NCBI GenBank assembly: GCA_050178135.1
Contig: JBFXGJ010000023.1
Coordinates: 1-30,863, forward strand
Origin: UBA288 sp050178135
Lineage (GTDB): Archaea > Halobacteriota > Methanomicrobia > Methanomicrobiales > Methanospirillaceae
Length of the DNA: 30,863 nt
Direction: 5' to 3'
Position numbers and translations under genes: made by a program. Under the pieces are notes generated by a model. The model was not told where the DNA came from. It saw only the letters and a program-made list of their open reading frames with translations, and did no database searches. Shown here in pieces: positions 15,285-23,545 of this stretch (position 1 is its first letter; the number at the start of each line of letters is the position of its first letter).

Positions 15285-16450
15285 TGTTCACCGACGAGAT
15301 GCGCCGCGAGATCGAGGAGGCGAAATTCCCCGAGCTGACACGGCAGCAGCTCCTGAGCGCCCTCGAGGGAAAGGAGGTGAGCGAGGAGCAGTTCCGTCAG
15401 ATCATCGACGGGGTACAGGCCGAGTTCCAGTCGACCCGAATCGAGCCGCTCGAGGCGGTCGGCGTCATCGCCGCCCAGTCGATCGGCGAGCCGGGGACGC
15501 AGATGACGATGCGTACCTTCCACTACGCGGGTGTGGCCGAGATCAACGTCACGCTGGGTCTCCCCCGGCTGATCGAGATCATGGACGCCAGGAAGGAGCC
15601 CTCGACCCCGACCATGACCATCTACCTCTCGCCCGAGTTCAACAACGACCGGGACCGGGCGCGGATGGTCTCGTGGCAGATCGAGGCCGCCCCCCTGCAC
15701 GAGTTCGGCGATATCACGACCGACATGGAGAATATGCAGGTCCTGGTCCACGTCAACGAGGCGGTGCTGGCAAAGCGAAAGATCTCGATGGACGTGATCG
15801 CCGAGACCGCTCAGAAGAAGATCCGTGAACGCCGCCACTACCGCGACTTCGACGCAGAGGTGAACGCCGGCGAGCACGTCATCCTCTTCACACCGAAGGA
15901 CCAGGAGAAGTACCAGAACCTCTTCCAGCTCGCCGAGCACGTCAGGAACGTGATCGTGCAGGGCATCGACGATATCGAGCGCGTCGTGGTCCGAAAAGAG
16001 AGCGGTGAGTACATACTTTATACTGAAGGCTCCAACCTAAAGGACGTCTTCGAGGTCGCCGGTGTCGACACCACGCGTACCCGGACGAACAACATCAGCG
16101 AGATCGCCCAGGTCCTTGGTATCGAGGCGGCGCGGAACGCGATCATGGCCGAGGCCCTCTCGACACTCGGCGAGCAGGGCATCAAGGTCGATGTCCGCCA
16201 TATCATGCTCGTCGCCGATATGATGTGCATGGACGGCGAGGTCAAGCAGATCGGCCGTCACGGCATCGCCGGGGAGAAGGAGTCCGTCCTCTCCCGTGCC
16301 GCGTTCGAGGTGACCGTGAACCACCTGCTCGATGCTGCGGTCGCGAACGAGGTCGACGAACTGAACGGTGTGACCGAGAACGTCATCGTCGGCCAGCCGA
16401 TCCAGCTCGGCACGGGCGACGTCAAGCTGATCGCAAAGCCCAGAACGTAG
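15284..16450 (+). CDS. rpoA2: RNA polymerase subunit A'' (largest subunit, C-terminal part)
   Basis: The 388-residue protein completes the largest polymerase subunit. The segment EPLEAVGVIAAQSIGEPGTQMTMRTFHYAGVAEINVTLGLPRL (given here only as a landmark near residues 57-99) contains the trigger loop: AQSIGEPGTQMT is the diagnostic core, followed by TFHYAGVA. The C-terminal part ends the cleft and jaw region. The start is the ATG at 15284, overlapping the rpoA' stop as TGATG; the frame is open further upstream inside rpoA' but homology starts here. No intein interrupts it. It is followed after 10 bases by rpl30e. Confidence 0.97.
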   Translation: MFTDEMRREIEEAKFPELTRQQLLSALEGKEVSEEQFRQIIDGVQAEFQSTRIEPLEAVGVIAAQSIGEPGTQMTMRTFHYAGVAEINVTLGLPRLIEIMDARKEPSTPTMTIYLSPEFNNDRDRARMVSWQIEAAPLHEFGDITTDMENMQVLVHVNEAVLAKRKISMDVIAETAQKKIRERRHYRDFDAEVNAGEHVILFTPKDQEKYQNLFQLAEHVRNVIVQGIDDIERVVVRKESGEYILYTEGSNLKDVFEVAGVDTTRTRTNNISEIAQVLGIEAARNAIMAEALSTLGEQGIKVDVRHIMLVADMMCMDGEVKQIGRHGIAGEKESVLSRAAFEVTVNHLLDAAVANEVDELNGVTENVIVGQPIQLGTGDVKLIAKPRT

Positions 16451-16460
16451 AGGAAATTCA

Positions 16461-16751
16461 ATGGAATTCAACGTATCCCTTCGAAAAGCTATCAAGACAG
16501 GGAATGTGGTGCTCGGACAGAACGAGACCGAGCGATGTGTCTTGGACGGCGGCGCCAGCATGGTCGTCGTCGCGAAGAACTGTCCCGCGGCGTACCGGGA
16601 GAAGATGGCCGAGACGCCTGGTCTCTTCGTCTATACCTTCGACGGCTCATCCGTGCAGCTCGGAAAGGCGTGCGGCAAGCCGCACATGGTGAGTGCACTC
16701 GCGATCGTGGACCCGGGCGAGTCGGACATCACCAGCCTCAAGAGGGCCTGA
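16461..16751 (+). CDS. rpl30e: Ribosomal protein L30e
   Basis: The 96-residue protein is an L7Ae/L30e-family RNA-binding protein. Typical elements are FNVSLRKAIKTGNVVLGQN at the start, then VVVAKNCPAAYREKM and the late strand PHMVSALAIVDPGESDI. L30e is a large-subunit ribosomal protein that binds kink-turn RNA. It lies between rpoA'' and nusA, the usual archaeal position. A GAGG lies 6 bases before the ATG, and its stop is separated from the nusA ATG by two bases. Confusion with L7Ae is possible from the fold alone, but the location supports L30e. Confidence 0.92.
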   Translation: MEFNVSLRKAIKTGNVVLGQNETERCVLDGGASMVVVAKNCPAAYREKMAETPGLFVYTFDGSSVQLGKACGKPHMVSALAIVDPGESDITSLKRA

Positions 16752-16753
16752 CC

Positions 16754-17200
16754 ATGCCCGAGTTCACCCTGACCGAGGACTGCATGCGCCTCATCTCGGA
16801 GTTCGAGAGCCTGACGGGTGCGGGCTCACGCGACTGTGTGATCGACGAGCGGAACAGCCGGATCATCTTCGTGGTCAACCCCGGCGAGATGGGTCTCGCC
16901 ATCGGCAAGAAGGGCGCCTCGATCAAGAAGGCCTCCGATGTGATGGGCAAAAGGATCGAGGTCGTCGAGTACTCGGACAACGCTGAGCAGTTCGTCAAGA
17001 ACTGCTTTTTGCCGGCACAGGTGCTCGATGTCGAGTTCGAAGACTCGGAACGAGGACTGGTGGCCCATGTCGAGGTTAAAGAAGAGGACCGCGGCATTGC
17101 CATCGGCAAGGAGGGCAAGAACATCTTCAAGGCGAAGAAGCTCTCCATGCGCCAGCACGACATCCTGGACGTCCTCCTCGAGCAACCCGAGGACTCCTGA
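16754..17200 (+). CDS. nusA: NusA-like transcription factor, two KH domains
   Basis: The 148-residue protein corresponds to the KH-KH core of NusA; archaeal versions lack the bacterial N-terminal and S1 domains. The KH signature loops are AIGKKGASIKKA near residues 50-61 and AIGKEGKNIFKAKK near 116-129. The protein probably binds RNA next to the polymerase and may affect termination or elongation. The ATG at 16754 is chosen because homology begins at PEFTLTEDCMRLI; the frame is open further upstream inside rpl30e. In many Euryarchaeota rps12, rps7 and elongation factor genes follow nusA, but here a Cas1-family gene does. Confidence 0.93.
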   Translation: MPEFTLTEDCMRLISEFESLTGAGSRDCVIDERNSRIIFVVNPGEMGLAIGKKGASIKKASDVMGKRIEVVEYSDNAEQFVKNCFLPAQVLDVEFEDSERGLVAHVEVKEEDRGIAIGKEGKNIFKAKKLSMRQHDILDVLLEQPEDS

Positions 17201-17250
17201 CCCATCTTTTAACAACCTTCTTCTGCTGCTAGTCCAACCTCTCTGGCATC
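17201..17250 (+). terminator. Possible T-rich transcription end after nusA
   Basis: The 50 bases between nusA and the Cas1-like gene hold CTTTT at about 17209-17213 and a pyrimidine-rich tract up to 17242. Archaeal terminators are usually plain T-rich stretches, so the rpo transcript could end here, although the longest T run is only four. No strong TATA box or ribosome binding site for the next gene is visible. Confidence 0.3.
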
Positions 17251-18165
17251 GTGACGGAGCACGTGGACTGGCTCGTGGTGCCCGGATCGGGCGCGCATAT
17301 TCGCTCCGGGCCGGGCCGGCTGATCGTCAGCCAGCATGACCGGGTGACCGAGTACGACCTCGACCACCTGTCGCACCTGCTCCTCGCCGGACGCCATACG
17401 ATCCAGACGGCGACCGTGGCACGACTGGTCCGGCACGGGGTGCGCATCAGCTTTCTTGACCCCGATGGCGAGCCTGTCGGGGTCCTCCGAGGGGCTGGCG
17501 AACCCGAGCGGGGACGGCTCGCACGGCTCCAGGAACGCCTCCCCTCACACGGCGTCGCGCTCTCGATCTCCGCCTATACCGCCCATGCGCGCCTCGGGCT
17601 CCTCGGGGAGATGGGTGCTGACTTTTACACCGGCGAACTGGATGTGCTCCGGGAGCTGGTCGCCGAGCTGCCGAACCTGATCCGGCTCCAGGAGCTCCGG
17701 AGGGCGCACCGCCTGGTCGGCGACATGTACTACGAGATCGTCGCCCGGTCCCTCCCGGCGGACCTCGGGTTTCGTCGGCGGACCCGCCCGCCGTACCTCG
17801 ACCCGGTGAATGCACTCCTCTCGCTCTCGTACGGGCTCCTCTCTGCAGGCATCCTCGCGTCCTGCATCGGTGCGCGCCTCGACCCATCTATCGGTCCGCT
17901 CTCCCAGGGTGAACGCGGGCTGGTCTACGACCTGGGCGACTGCTTCCGGACCGAGATGGTGGACCGAACGCTCTTCTTTCTTCTAAAAGGGGGGCTCCAA
18001 ACGAACGCCTTCGACCGTACGGCGGACCGCTGCCAGCTCTCGGAGGTGCTCGTCCAGGAGGTCGCGCGCCACCTCCGCACGTCGATCGACCAGGCGAGGA
18101 TCGACCGACAGGTCGAGCTGTATGTCGGGGTGCTCGAAGGGGACCGCGAGTTCGTGGTCGTCTAG
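17251..18165 (+). CDS. Stand-alone Cas1-family protein with altered active site
   Basis: The 304-residue protein has the Cas1 layout. Residues 1-85 form the beta-rich N-terminal domain (DLDHLSHLLLAG, then TVARLVRHGVRISFLDPDGEPVG). A helical C-terminal domain contains the hallmark DPVNALLSLSYGLLSAGILA from 184 and IGPLSQGERGLVYDLGD from 214. Cas1 is the integrase of CRISPR adaptation and of casposons. Its metal ligands are a Glu, a His and an Asp. Here the Asp motif remains (D227, D230), but the usual His position is S218 and the usual Glu position seems to be about H153. Such changes should remove or alter integrase activity. No cas2, other cas gene or CRISPR array is in the window. GTG at 17251 is the only in-frame start after a stop at 17230. 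It overlaps the acylphosphatase gene end by 4 bases. Residue alignments were made by eye. Confidence 0.8.
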   Translation: MTEHVDWLVVPGSGAHIRSGPGRLIVSQHDRVTEYDLDHLSHLLLAGRHTIQTATVARLVRHGVRISFLDPDGEPVGVLRGAGEPERGRLARLQERLPSHGVALSISAYTAHARLGLLGEMGADFYTGELDVLRELVAELPNLIRLQELRRAHRLVGDMYYEIVARSLPADLGFRRRTRPPYLDPVNALLSLSYGLLSAGILASCIGARLDPSIGPLSQGERGLVYDLGDCFRTEMVDRTLFFLLKGGLQTNAFDRTADRCQLSEVLVQEVARHLRTSIDQARIDRQVELYVGVLEGDREFVVV

Positions 18166-18437
18166 GAGAGGCCCCGTCGGATCACAAACTCCGGCGAGGG
18201 GTCGGCATCGGCCGGCTCGGCGCGGACGTCGCGCACGATCGCCCTGGGGCAGCCGTAGAGCATCGAGATGAACTTCTCCAGGATCATCTCCTCCGCCACC
18301 GCAACGACCCTGACCCGCCCGTCTGCAAGGTTCATAACCTCGCCCGTGATCGCCAGGCTGTCGGCGATCCGCTTGACGCAGGCCCGGAAGCCCACGCCCT
18401 GCACCCGGCCCGAGACGGTGAGCACGACGACCCTCAT
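18162..18437 (-). CDS. acyP: Acylphosphatase
   Basis: The 91-residue protein has the acylphosphatase signature GRVQGVGFR at 10-18, with R18 as phosphate-binding arginine, and GEVMNLADGRV at 32-42, with N36 as the catalytic asparagine. The enzyme hydrolyses carboxyl phosphates such as acetyl phosphate. It is cytosolic and of normal size. Its start overlaps the end of the large helical-repeat gene by four bases, so the two are translationally coupled. The stop overlaps the Cas1-like gene end. Whether the coupling means a shared task or just compact packing is unclear. Confidence 0.93.
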   Translation of the reverse strand: MRVVVLTVSGRVQGVGFRACVKRIADSLAITGEVMNLADGRVRVVAVAEEMILEKFISMLYGCPRAIVRDVRAEPADADPSPEFVIRRGLS

Positions 18438-21400
18438 ACGCGCAGTTCCTGCATCACCTTGATCACCATCGCGAGCTCGTCGAAGATCTGATCGCGCTGG
18501 CGGTACTCGCGGATGTTGGTCGCCGCCTCGCCGGCCATGTCCATGATATCGCTGGACCGCAGTTCGTCGCCGGCCGCGAAGACCTTGAGGGCCATGTCCC
18601 CGAGGACGTAGACCCGGCGCGAGAGCGGCCGGATGATCTCGGCCGCGTTGATCGCCGACCGGAGGAGTTTCTCCCCCAGGTTCTCCTGGCCGGACTCCCG
18701 GGCCGCCACGAAGAGCTCGGTGTAGTACTTCGCCTGGAGGGCCCGGTCCGGGAGGGCATGCAGGCTCCGGTCGATCGAGGCGACCAGGCCCTTCGAGAAC
18801 TCGCCCGAGTGGATCTTCTGCTTGGCATCGAGCACCATCGCGTAGATGCCGTCGGCGGGTGCGGGCTGGGGGTCCTGGTTGAGCCGCAGGAGAGTCTCGT
18901 GCCGGACGTCGTCATCCTCGATCCCCGTCGCCACCTCGATCGCCCGTGCAAGGAAGGTGTCGGTATCGCGCCGCTGCGAGATCGCGACCAGGCGCTGGAC
19001 GAGGGCGCGCTTGAGCACGGCGACGATGAACGGTATGTTGATCCGGTCCATCGACCGTTCCACCTCTCCCAGGAAGGTCTCGACGTACGAGTGCTCCCCG
19101 CAGAGCTCGGCGATCGGGATCACGTTCAGCAGCGCCGTCCCCCGTTCATACGGGCTCTGGATCGCCTCGATCGAGCGCGAGACCAGCCGGAGGATCTCCC
19201 GGCAGGACCCGGTGTTGTCCCGGACCATGTTCGAGACAGCGATCAGGGCCTCGATATAGTCCTCGGGGTTTGCGATCCCCTCGATGATCGTCATCGCCCG
19301 CGGCAGGTCGTCGTCGCTCCGATTCAGGCCATGGAGGTTCACGATCGAGAGGACGAGCTGGACCCGGACGAACGAGGCGCGGTCGGGTTCGACCCCGTCG
19401 AGGATGGAGATCGCCTGCTCCAGGCAGGCATACGCCCGCGCCGCGTCCGCGCCGACGAGGAGCGTCGCGATGTCCGCCAGGATCAGGACCTGCTGGTAAC
19501 GGTGGGGAAGGCTGTCGAGCCGGACGAGGATGTCGTCGACGAGACCGTCGGCCTGCTCGCGCCGACCCTGGCGCATGAAGAGGTCGGCGAGGGTGGACAT
19601 CCCGGAGAGGCGTGTGTATGGGTCCTTGATCTGCTGATTGAGCTGGCAGGCCAGGTCCATAATCAGGTGCGACGTCTCGGCCTGGTCGAGCCGCATCAGG
19701 AGGTACGCGAGGACCTCGTACGGGTCGGTGGAGTCGAGCAGTTCCACGATCTCCCGGAGCCCGGCGGCGATCCGGGTGATCATCGCGTCCCGCTCGAGCG
19801 GGTTCTCGATCTCGAGCGAGAAGAGGGTCAGCGGCACGAAGAAGTGGACCGCGCTCGACCGCTCGGCATAATAGAGGACGATGTCGATCGCCCCCGCGAT
19901 CTTGAGTGAGACCTGCCCCGGGTCCGCATGCTCGTGGATCAGGGCGAGGGCCTGCTGGAACGGGCGGGCCTCCTCGAGGAAGTCGGGCGACTGGTAGGTC
20001 GCCGCCGACTCATCGAGTCGGAGGCAGCCGACACGGATGTAGGCCTCGATCACCCGCTCGGTCAGCTGCTTTTTCAGGGCCGCGTCCTCGACGAGCTCGA
20101 GCAGCCCGTGGGCCTCGTCGAGGGCGAACGGCGCCTTCTCGATCAGGGCATAGCGGATCATGCCATGGACGATCTTGCCGATCGCCCCGGTCGCGAACTC
20201 CTTCTCCAGGAGCGAGGTCGACCAGGCCCGCATCCGCCGGAGGAGGTCGAGGTCGGACTGCTTGACGGCGAGGAGGGAAGCGGCCTCGATCACGGCAAAG
20301 AGAGCCTCGGAGCGGTTATGCTGCCCCTCGATACTGGATGCGAGCCCGATCGCCCGCTGGAGAAAGTCACGACTCTTCCTCTCGACGCCGATGGCGGTCA
20401 GGTTGCGGATGATATAGGCGATCGCCCCCTCCCGGACCATCAGCTCGGCGATCCCCTCGGCGAGGTCGATGAGGACACCGGGGTCGCCCTCGACGAGGAA
20501 GCCGTGCTCGATCAGGATCGTGATCGAGTCGAGCAGGAGCTGGTCCGACCGCGGGTGCAGGCGCGCGAGGGCCCGAATGGCGCCGATGTGCTCGACCGTG
20601 TCACTGAACGGGTGCTCCTTGCAGAGTTCGTACACGGCCCGATAGATCGCGGTCTCGGCCTGTTCTGGTTCGAGGAGCGAGAGCACCCTGGAGTCGACGA
20701 GGTCGATCTCGTCTCGGAGGATCGCCTCCTTGAGGAGGCGTACGCTCGCCTCGTTCAGCTGGTGCCGGTGGACCGGGTCGGTCATGTCGACCCGGGAGTG
20801 CGTCTCGATCGCGTCGTAGAAGTCACCGATCCGGAGCAGGGTGTTGGTGAACTGCAGGTAGGTGCGGGTGGCGGCGGGACGGTCGTAGAGCCTCTCTATG
20901 AGCGGGAGGACGGCGACGAGAAAGTCGGGATTCCGGGTCTTCTCCGCGATCAGGATTCCCGAGTGAATGATCTCTTTGAGCGGGATCTGCTCCGGGTCGG
21001 TGATCCGGCCATTGAACTCGAGCGCCTTCTTGATGAACCAGTGGTCTCCGGTCGTCTCCGCCTTCTTGAGAAGCCGGACGACGAGGTGGCGCCGGGAGCC
21101 GGGCATATCGCGCTCGAGCGAGAGGAGGATCGAGTAGAGCTGGGACCGGTCCTTGATCCGCTCGAGGAGCTCCTGGACCAGGCACTCGAAGATCTCGACC
21201 TGGCGGGGCTCCGGCAGGTCGACAAAGGCGCCCATGAAGGTCCGGATCTCCGATATCGACCGGGAGATCGGCGAACGCCAGGTCATGTCGATGATCGCGA
21301 GGGTGCAGTTGATCCGCCGGAGCTTCTGCATGATCTCGCTCGCTGAACGGATCGCCTCGTAGACGATCGAGAGGTCCCGCTCGGCAATACCGATCGTGAC

Positions 21401-22003
21401 CATCGCCGTCACGATGTCGCAGTGGAGGTCCGCCCGCTCCGAGACGTCGGCGATCTCGGGGACGAGCTCGAGCGCCCGACGGTGGTACCGGATGTCGTGG
21501 GTCGTGATCCCCCAGGTGATCAGGGCCGGGACGATCTCGATCAGCAGGGCCGAACGGTACTTCCGGAAGCTGATCTGCGAGAGGATCCCCATCCCACGCT
21601 CGATCAGCACCTGCCGCCGGTCCCTCACCCCGGTGTCAACGAGGGTCTTGGAGACCTGTGAGAGGATCCGGGACTGGCTGCTTTTACGGTCGAGCTGTCC
21701 CGTCACCTGGAGGATCGCGTCGATCCAGCGTTCGTCCTGGTGGGCGAGGTAGTGATCGGTGAGACGGATGGCCAGGCTCTCCACCTCCTCCCGGGGGAGG
21801 TCCTGCAGGAACCCGAGGTAGACGGGCTCGTCCTGCTCGAGGGCCGCGGCGATCAGCGCACGGTTGACGAGCTGGACCTGGACGGCCCGGTCCTTCCGTT
21901 TCTGAATTCGCTCAAGACCCCGAACAATATCGTCGATACTCGCGATATCTCGCTTATTTATTGCTTTTTCGAGCGGATCGACAAGATTCTGAGGTTTCTG
22001 CAT
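18434..22003 (-). CDS. Large helical-repeat protein of unknown function
   Basis: This 1189-residue protein is almost entirely alpha-helical and made of loosely repeated helical hairpins, like TPR, HEAT or SEL1-type scaffolds. Clear examples are TRLSGMSTLADLFMRQGRRE followed by HRYQQVLILADIATLLVGAD, where the same small-residue and leucine spacing recurs. There is no signal peptide, membrane helix or catalytic motif that I can see, so it is probably a cytosolic scaffold or adaptor. Codon and base use match the neighbours, and the reading frame runs unbroken over 3.5 kb, so it is real. A TATA box at 22037-22046 gives a short leader, and GGTCGG lies 4 bases before the ATG. Coupling to acylphosphatase is the only context clue. 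I recognise no named family. Confidence 0.85.
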   Translation of the reverse strand: MQKPQNLVDPLEKAINKRDIASIDDIVRGLERIQKRKDRAVQVQLVNRALIAAALEQDEPVYLGFLQDLPREEVESLAIRLTDHYLAHQDERWIDAILQVTGQLDRKSSQSRILSQVSKTLVDTGVRDRRQVLIERGMGILSQISFRKYRSALLIEIVPALITWGITTHDIRYHRRALELVPEIADVSERADLHCDIVTAMVTIGIAERDLSIVYEAIRSASEIMQKLRRINCTLAIIDMTWRSPISRSISEIRTFMGAFVDLPEPRQVEIFECLVQELLERIKDRSQLYSILLSLERDMPGSRRHLVVRLLKKAETTGDHWFIKKALEFNGRITDPEQIPLKEIIHSGILIAEKTRNPDFLVAVLPLIERLYDRPAATRTYLQFTNTLLRIGDFYDAIETHSRVDMTDPVHRHQLNEASVRLLKEAILRDEIDLVDSRVLSLLEPEQAETAIYRAVYELCKEHPFSDTVEHIGAIRALARLHPRSDQLLLDSITILIEHGFLVEGDPGVLIDLAEGIAELMVREGAIAYIIRNLTAIGVERKSRDFLQRAIGLASSIEGQHNRSEALFAVIEAASLLAVKQSDLDLLRRMRAWSTSLLEKEFATGAIGKIVHGMIRYALIEKAPFALDEAHGLLELVEDAALKKQLTERVIEAYIRVGCLRLDESAATYQSPDFLEEARPFQQALALIHEHADPGQVSLKIAGAIDIVLYYAERSSAVHFFVPLTLFSLEIENPLERDAMITRIAAGLREIVELLDSTDPYEVLAYLLMRLDQAETSHLIMDLACQLNQQIKDPYTRLSGMSTLADLFMRQGRREQADGLVDDILVRLDSLPHRYQQVLILADIATLLVGADAARAYACLEQAISILDGVEPDRASFVRVQLVLSIVNLHGLNRSDDDLPRAMTIIEGIANPEDYIEALIAVSNMVRDNTGSCREILRLVSRSIEAIQSPYERGTALLNVIPIAELCGEHSYVETFLGEVERSMDRINIPFIVAVLKRALVQRLVAISQRRDTDTFLARAIEVATGIEDDDVRHETLLRLNQDPQPAPADGIYAMVLDAKQKIHSGEFSKGLVASIDRSLHALPDRALQAKYYTELFVAARESGQENLGEKLLRSAINAAEIIRPLSRRVYVLGDMALKVFAAGDELRSSDIMDMAGEAATNIREYRQRDQIFDELAMVIKVMQELRV

Positions 22004-22347
22004 CTACCGACCTATCAATAACTTTATCTCTTTTTACTATATATCGCCAGAGCACATAAACTTTTTTTTTTGTTTTCTCGAAAAATCACGTCGAAAAGGG
22101 AGACATCTCTAAAATTCAGGGTTATTCCCGAGACTTCCCTGGTTGCGATTGCTGAACAACGATTATTCGCGCAATTATCAGCCCATTTCCCCGGGGAGAC
22201 GCCCGGGCGACCGATAGATATATATAAAAATTACTCTCGTCACCATGTCCGGTACCGGGACGGAGACCCGGGATACCCCCCTCGCCAGGACACCCTCCGT
22301 GGGGCGTCTCCGCACCCTTAAACCGGAAGAAGAGCATACCTGCCAGC
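22004..22347. promoter_or_regulatory. Divergent intergenic region with two promoters
   Basis: This 344-base gap separates the divergent helical-repeat and nucleotidyltransferase genes. On the minus strand GATATATAGT at 22046-22037 is the promoter of the large gene. A run of ten T lies at 22062-22071. On the plus strand AGATATATATAAAA at 22216-22229 is a strong TATA box, expected to start near 22250 and leave a leader of about 95 bases. That leader contains the palindrome CCGGTACCGG (22249-22258) and a 7-bp inverted repeat (CGGAGAC 22261-22267, GTCTCCG 22306-22312). Open frames inside show no recognisable protein. Confidence 0.6.
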
Positions 22348-23526
22348 ATGAAGGTCTGCATCATGTGCGGAGGCGAAGGCACGCGCCTCCGGCCCCTGAC
22401 CTTTGAGCGTCCGAAGCCCTGCATCCCGATCGTCAACCGCCCGTCGATCCAGCACCTCGTCGCCCACCTCTCCAACATGGGGTTCCACGAGATCGTGATC
22501 ACCCTCGGGTACCTCGGCTCGGTGATCCAGGAGGCGCTCGGGGACGGCTCGCTCTTCGGGGTGGAGATCACCTATGTCCAGGAGGAGACCAAGATGGGGA
22601 CGGCCGGCTCGGTCAAGAACGCGCAGGCCCACCTGGACGGCTCGCCCTTCCTCGTCGTCGGGGGCGACCACGTCACCGACCTCAACGTCCTGGAGTTCTT
22701 TCGCGAGCACCAGCGCAACGACGGGATGGTCACGATCGGCCTGATCTCGATCGACGACCCGTCCGAGTACGGGATCGCCGAGCTCGACGCCAACTACGAC
22801 ATCCGCCGGTTCAAGGAGAAGCCGGCACCGGGCGAGATCTTCAGCAACCTCGCCTCGACCGGGATGTACGTCTGCGACCCGGCGGTCTTCGACCACATCC
22901 CCGCGAACACGAAGTACGACTTCGCCAAGGACCTCTTCCCCGCCCTGATGCAGAGCGGAGAACGGCTCAAGGGCTGGCTCGCCCGCGGCAACTGGACCGA
23001 TGTCGGCAGCCCCTCGTCGCTCCGGATGGCCGAGCGCTGGATGCTCCAGCGGATCTCGGTCACCAACATCAGCGGCAACCTCTCGATGAAGGGCGCCCAG
23101 GTGCTCGGGCCGGTCCAGCTCGGGGACTCGATCTCGCTCGGCAATAACGCCCGGGTGATCGGCCCGGTGGCGATCGGCTCGGGGACGATCATCGAGGAGA
23201 ACTCCCTGATCGGCCCCTACACCTCGATCGGCGAGAACTGTTCGATCAAGGCGAACACCAAGATCTTCAGCTCGTCCCTCTACAACCGGATCGTGGTCGG
23301 CCCGAACTGCACGGTCTCGGGCTCGATCATCGACAACGACACCGTGGTCCGCGAGGGGTGCTCGATCGAGAACGACACGGTGATCGGGCCCCGCTCGATG
23401 CTCCAGCGCGGGGTCGTGATCCACTCCAAGACCCGGCTCTGGCCCGAGGTGATCGTACCGGAGGGGACCATCGTGAAGGAGCACGTCCTGAACGAGGATT
23501 TCGACTGCCGCTGCGAGGGATCGTGA
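22348..23526 (+). CDS. Sugar-phosphate nucleotidyltransferase with left-handed beta-helix
   Basis: The 392-residue enzyme has an N-terminal nucleotidyltransferase domain (about 1-235) with GGEGTRLRPLT at 8-18, the lysine motif FERPKPCIPI, and the metal-binding Asp in VVGGDHVTD. The C-terminal part, from about 245, is a hexapeptide-repeat beta-helix (patterns such as LGPVQLGDSISLGNNARVIG). Relatives use a sugar 1-phosphate and an NTP to make NDP-sugars for glycans, S-layer glycosylation or polar lipids. Candidates are glucose-1-phosphate thymidylyl- or uridylyltransferase and mannose-1-phosphate guanylyltransferase; the beta-helix may add an acetyltransferase or serve assembly. No glycosyltransferase genes adjoin it to narrow the substrate. 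The ATG fits the family's MKVCIMCGG start. Confidence 0.88.
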   Translation: MKVCIMCGGEGTRLRPLTFERPKPCIPIVNRPSIQHLVAHLSNMGFHEIVITLGYLGSVIQEALGDGSLFGVEITYVQEETKMGTAGSVKNAQAHLDGSPFLVVGGDHVTDLNVLEFFREHQRNDGMVTIGLISIDDPSEYGIAELDANYDIRRFKEKPAPGEIFSNLASTGMYVCDPAVFDHIPANTKYDFAKDLFPALMQSGERLKGWLARGNWTDVGSPSSLRMAERWMLQRISVTNISGNLSMKGAQVLGPVQLGDSISLGNNARVIGPVAIGSGTIIEENSLIGPYTSIGENCSIKANTKIFSSSLYNRIVVGPNCTVSGSIIDNDTVVREGCSIENDTVIGPRSMLQRGVVIHSKTRLWPEVIVPEGTIVKEHVLNEDFDCRCEGS

Positions 23527-23545
23527 ACAGGGGAAAAGACCTCCC

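Noticed and set aside
17251..18165. A CRISPR array or casposon around the Cas1-like gene
   Set aside because: No spaced direct repeats, terminal inverted repeats or DNA polymerase gene were seen in the flanking sequence.
19928..21346. Plus-strand open frame of 472 codons inside the helical-repeat gene
   Set aside because: The minus-strand protein has consistent helical composition over 1189 residues, while this one is an Asp/Gly/Val/Leu-rich shadow.
22070..22321. 83-codon open frame in the divergent region before the nucleotidyltransferase
   Set aside because: It crosses a strong TATA box, has no family match and lacks a ribosome binding site.
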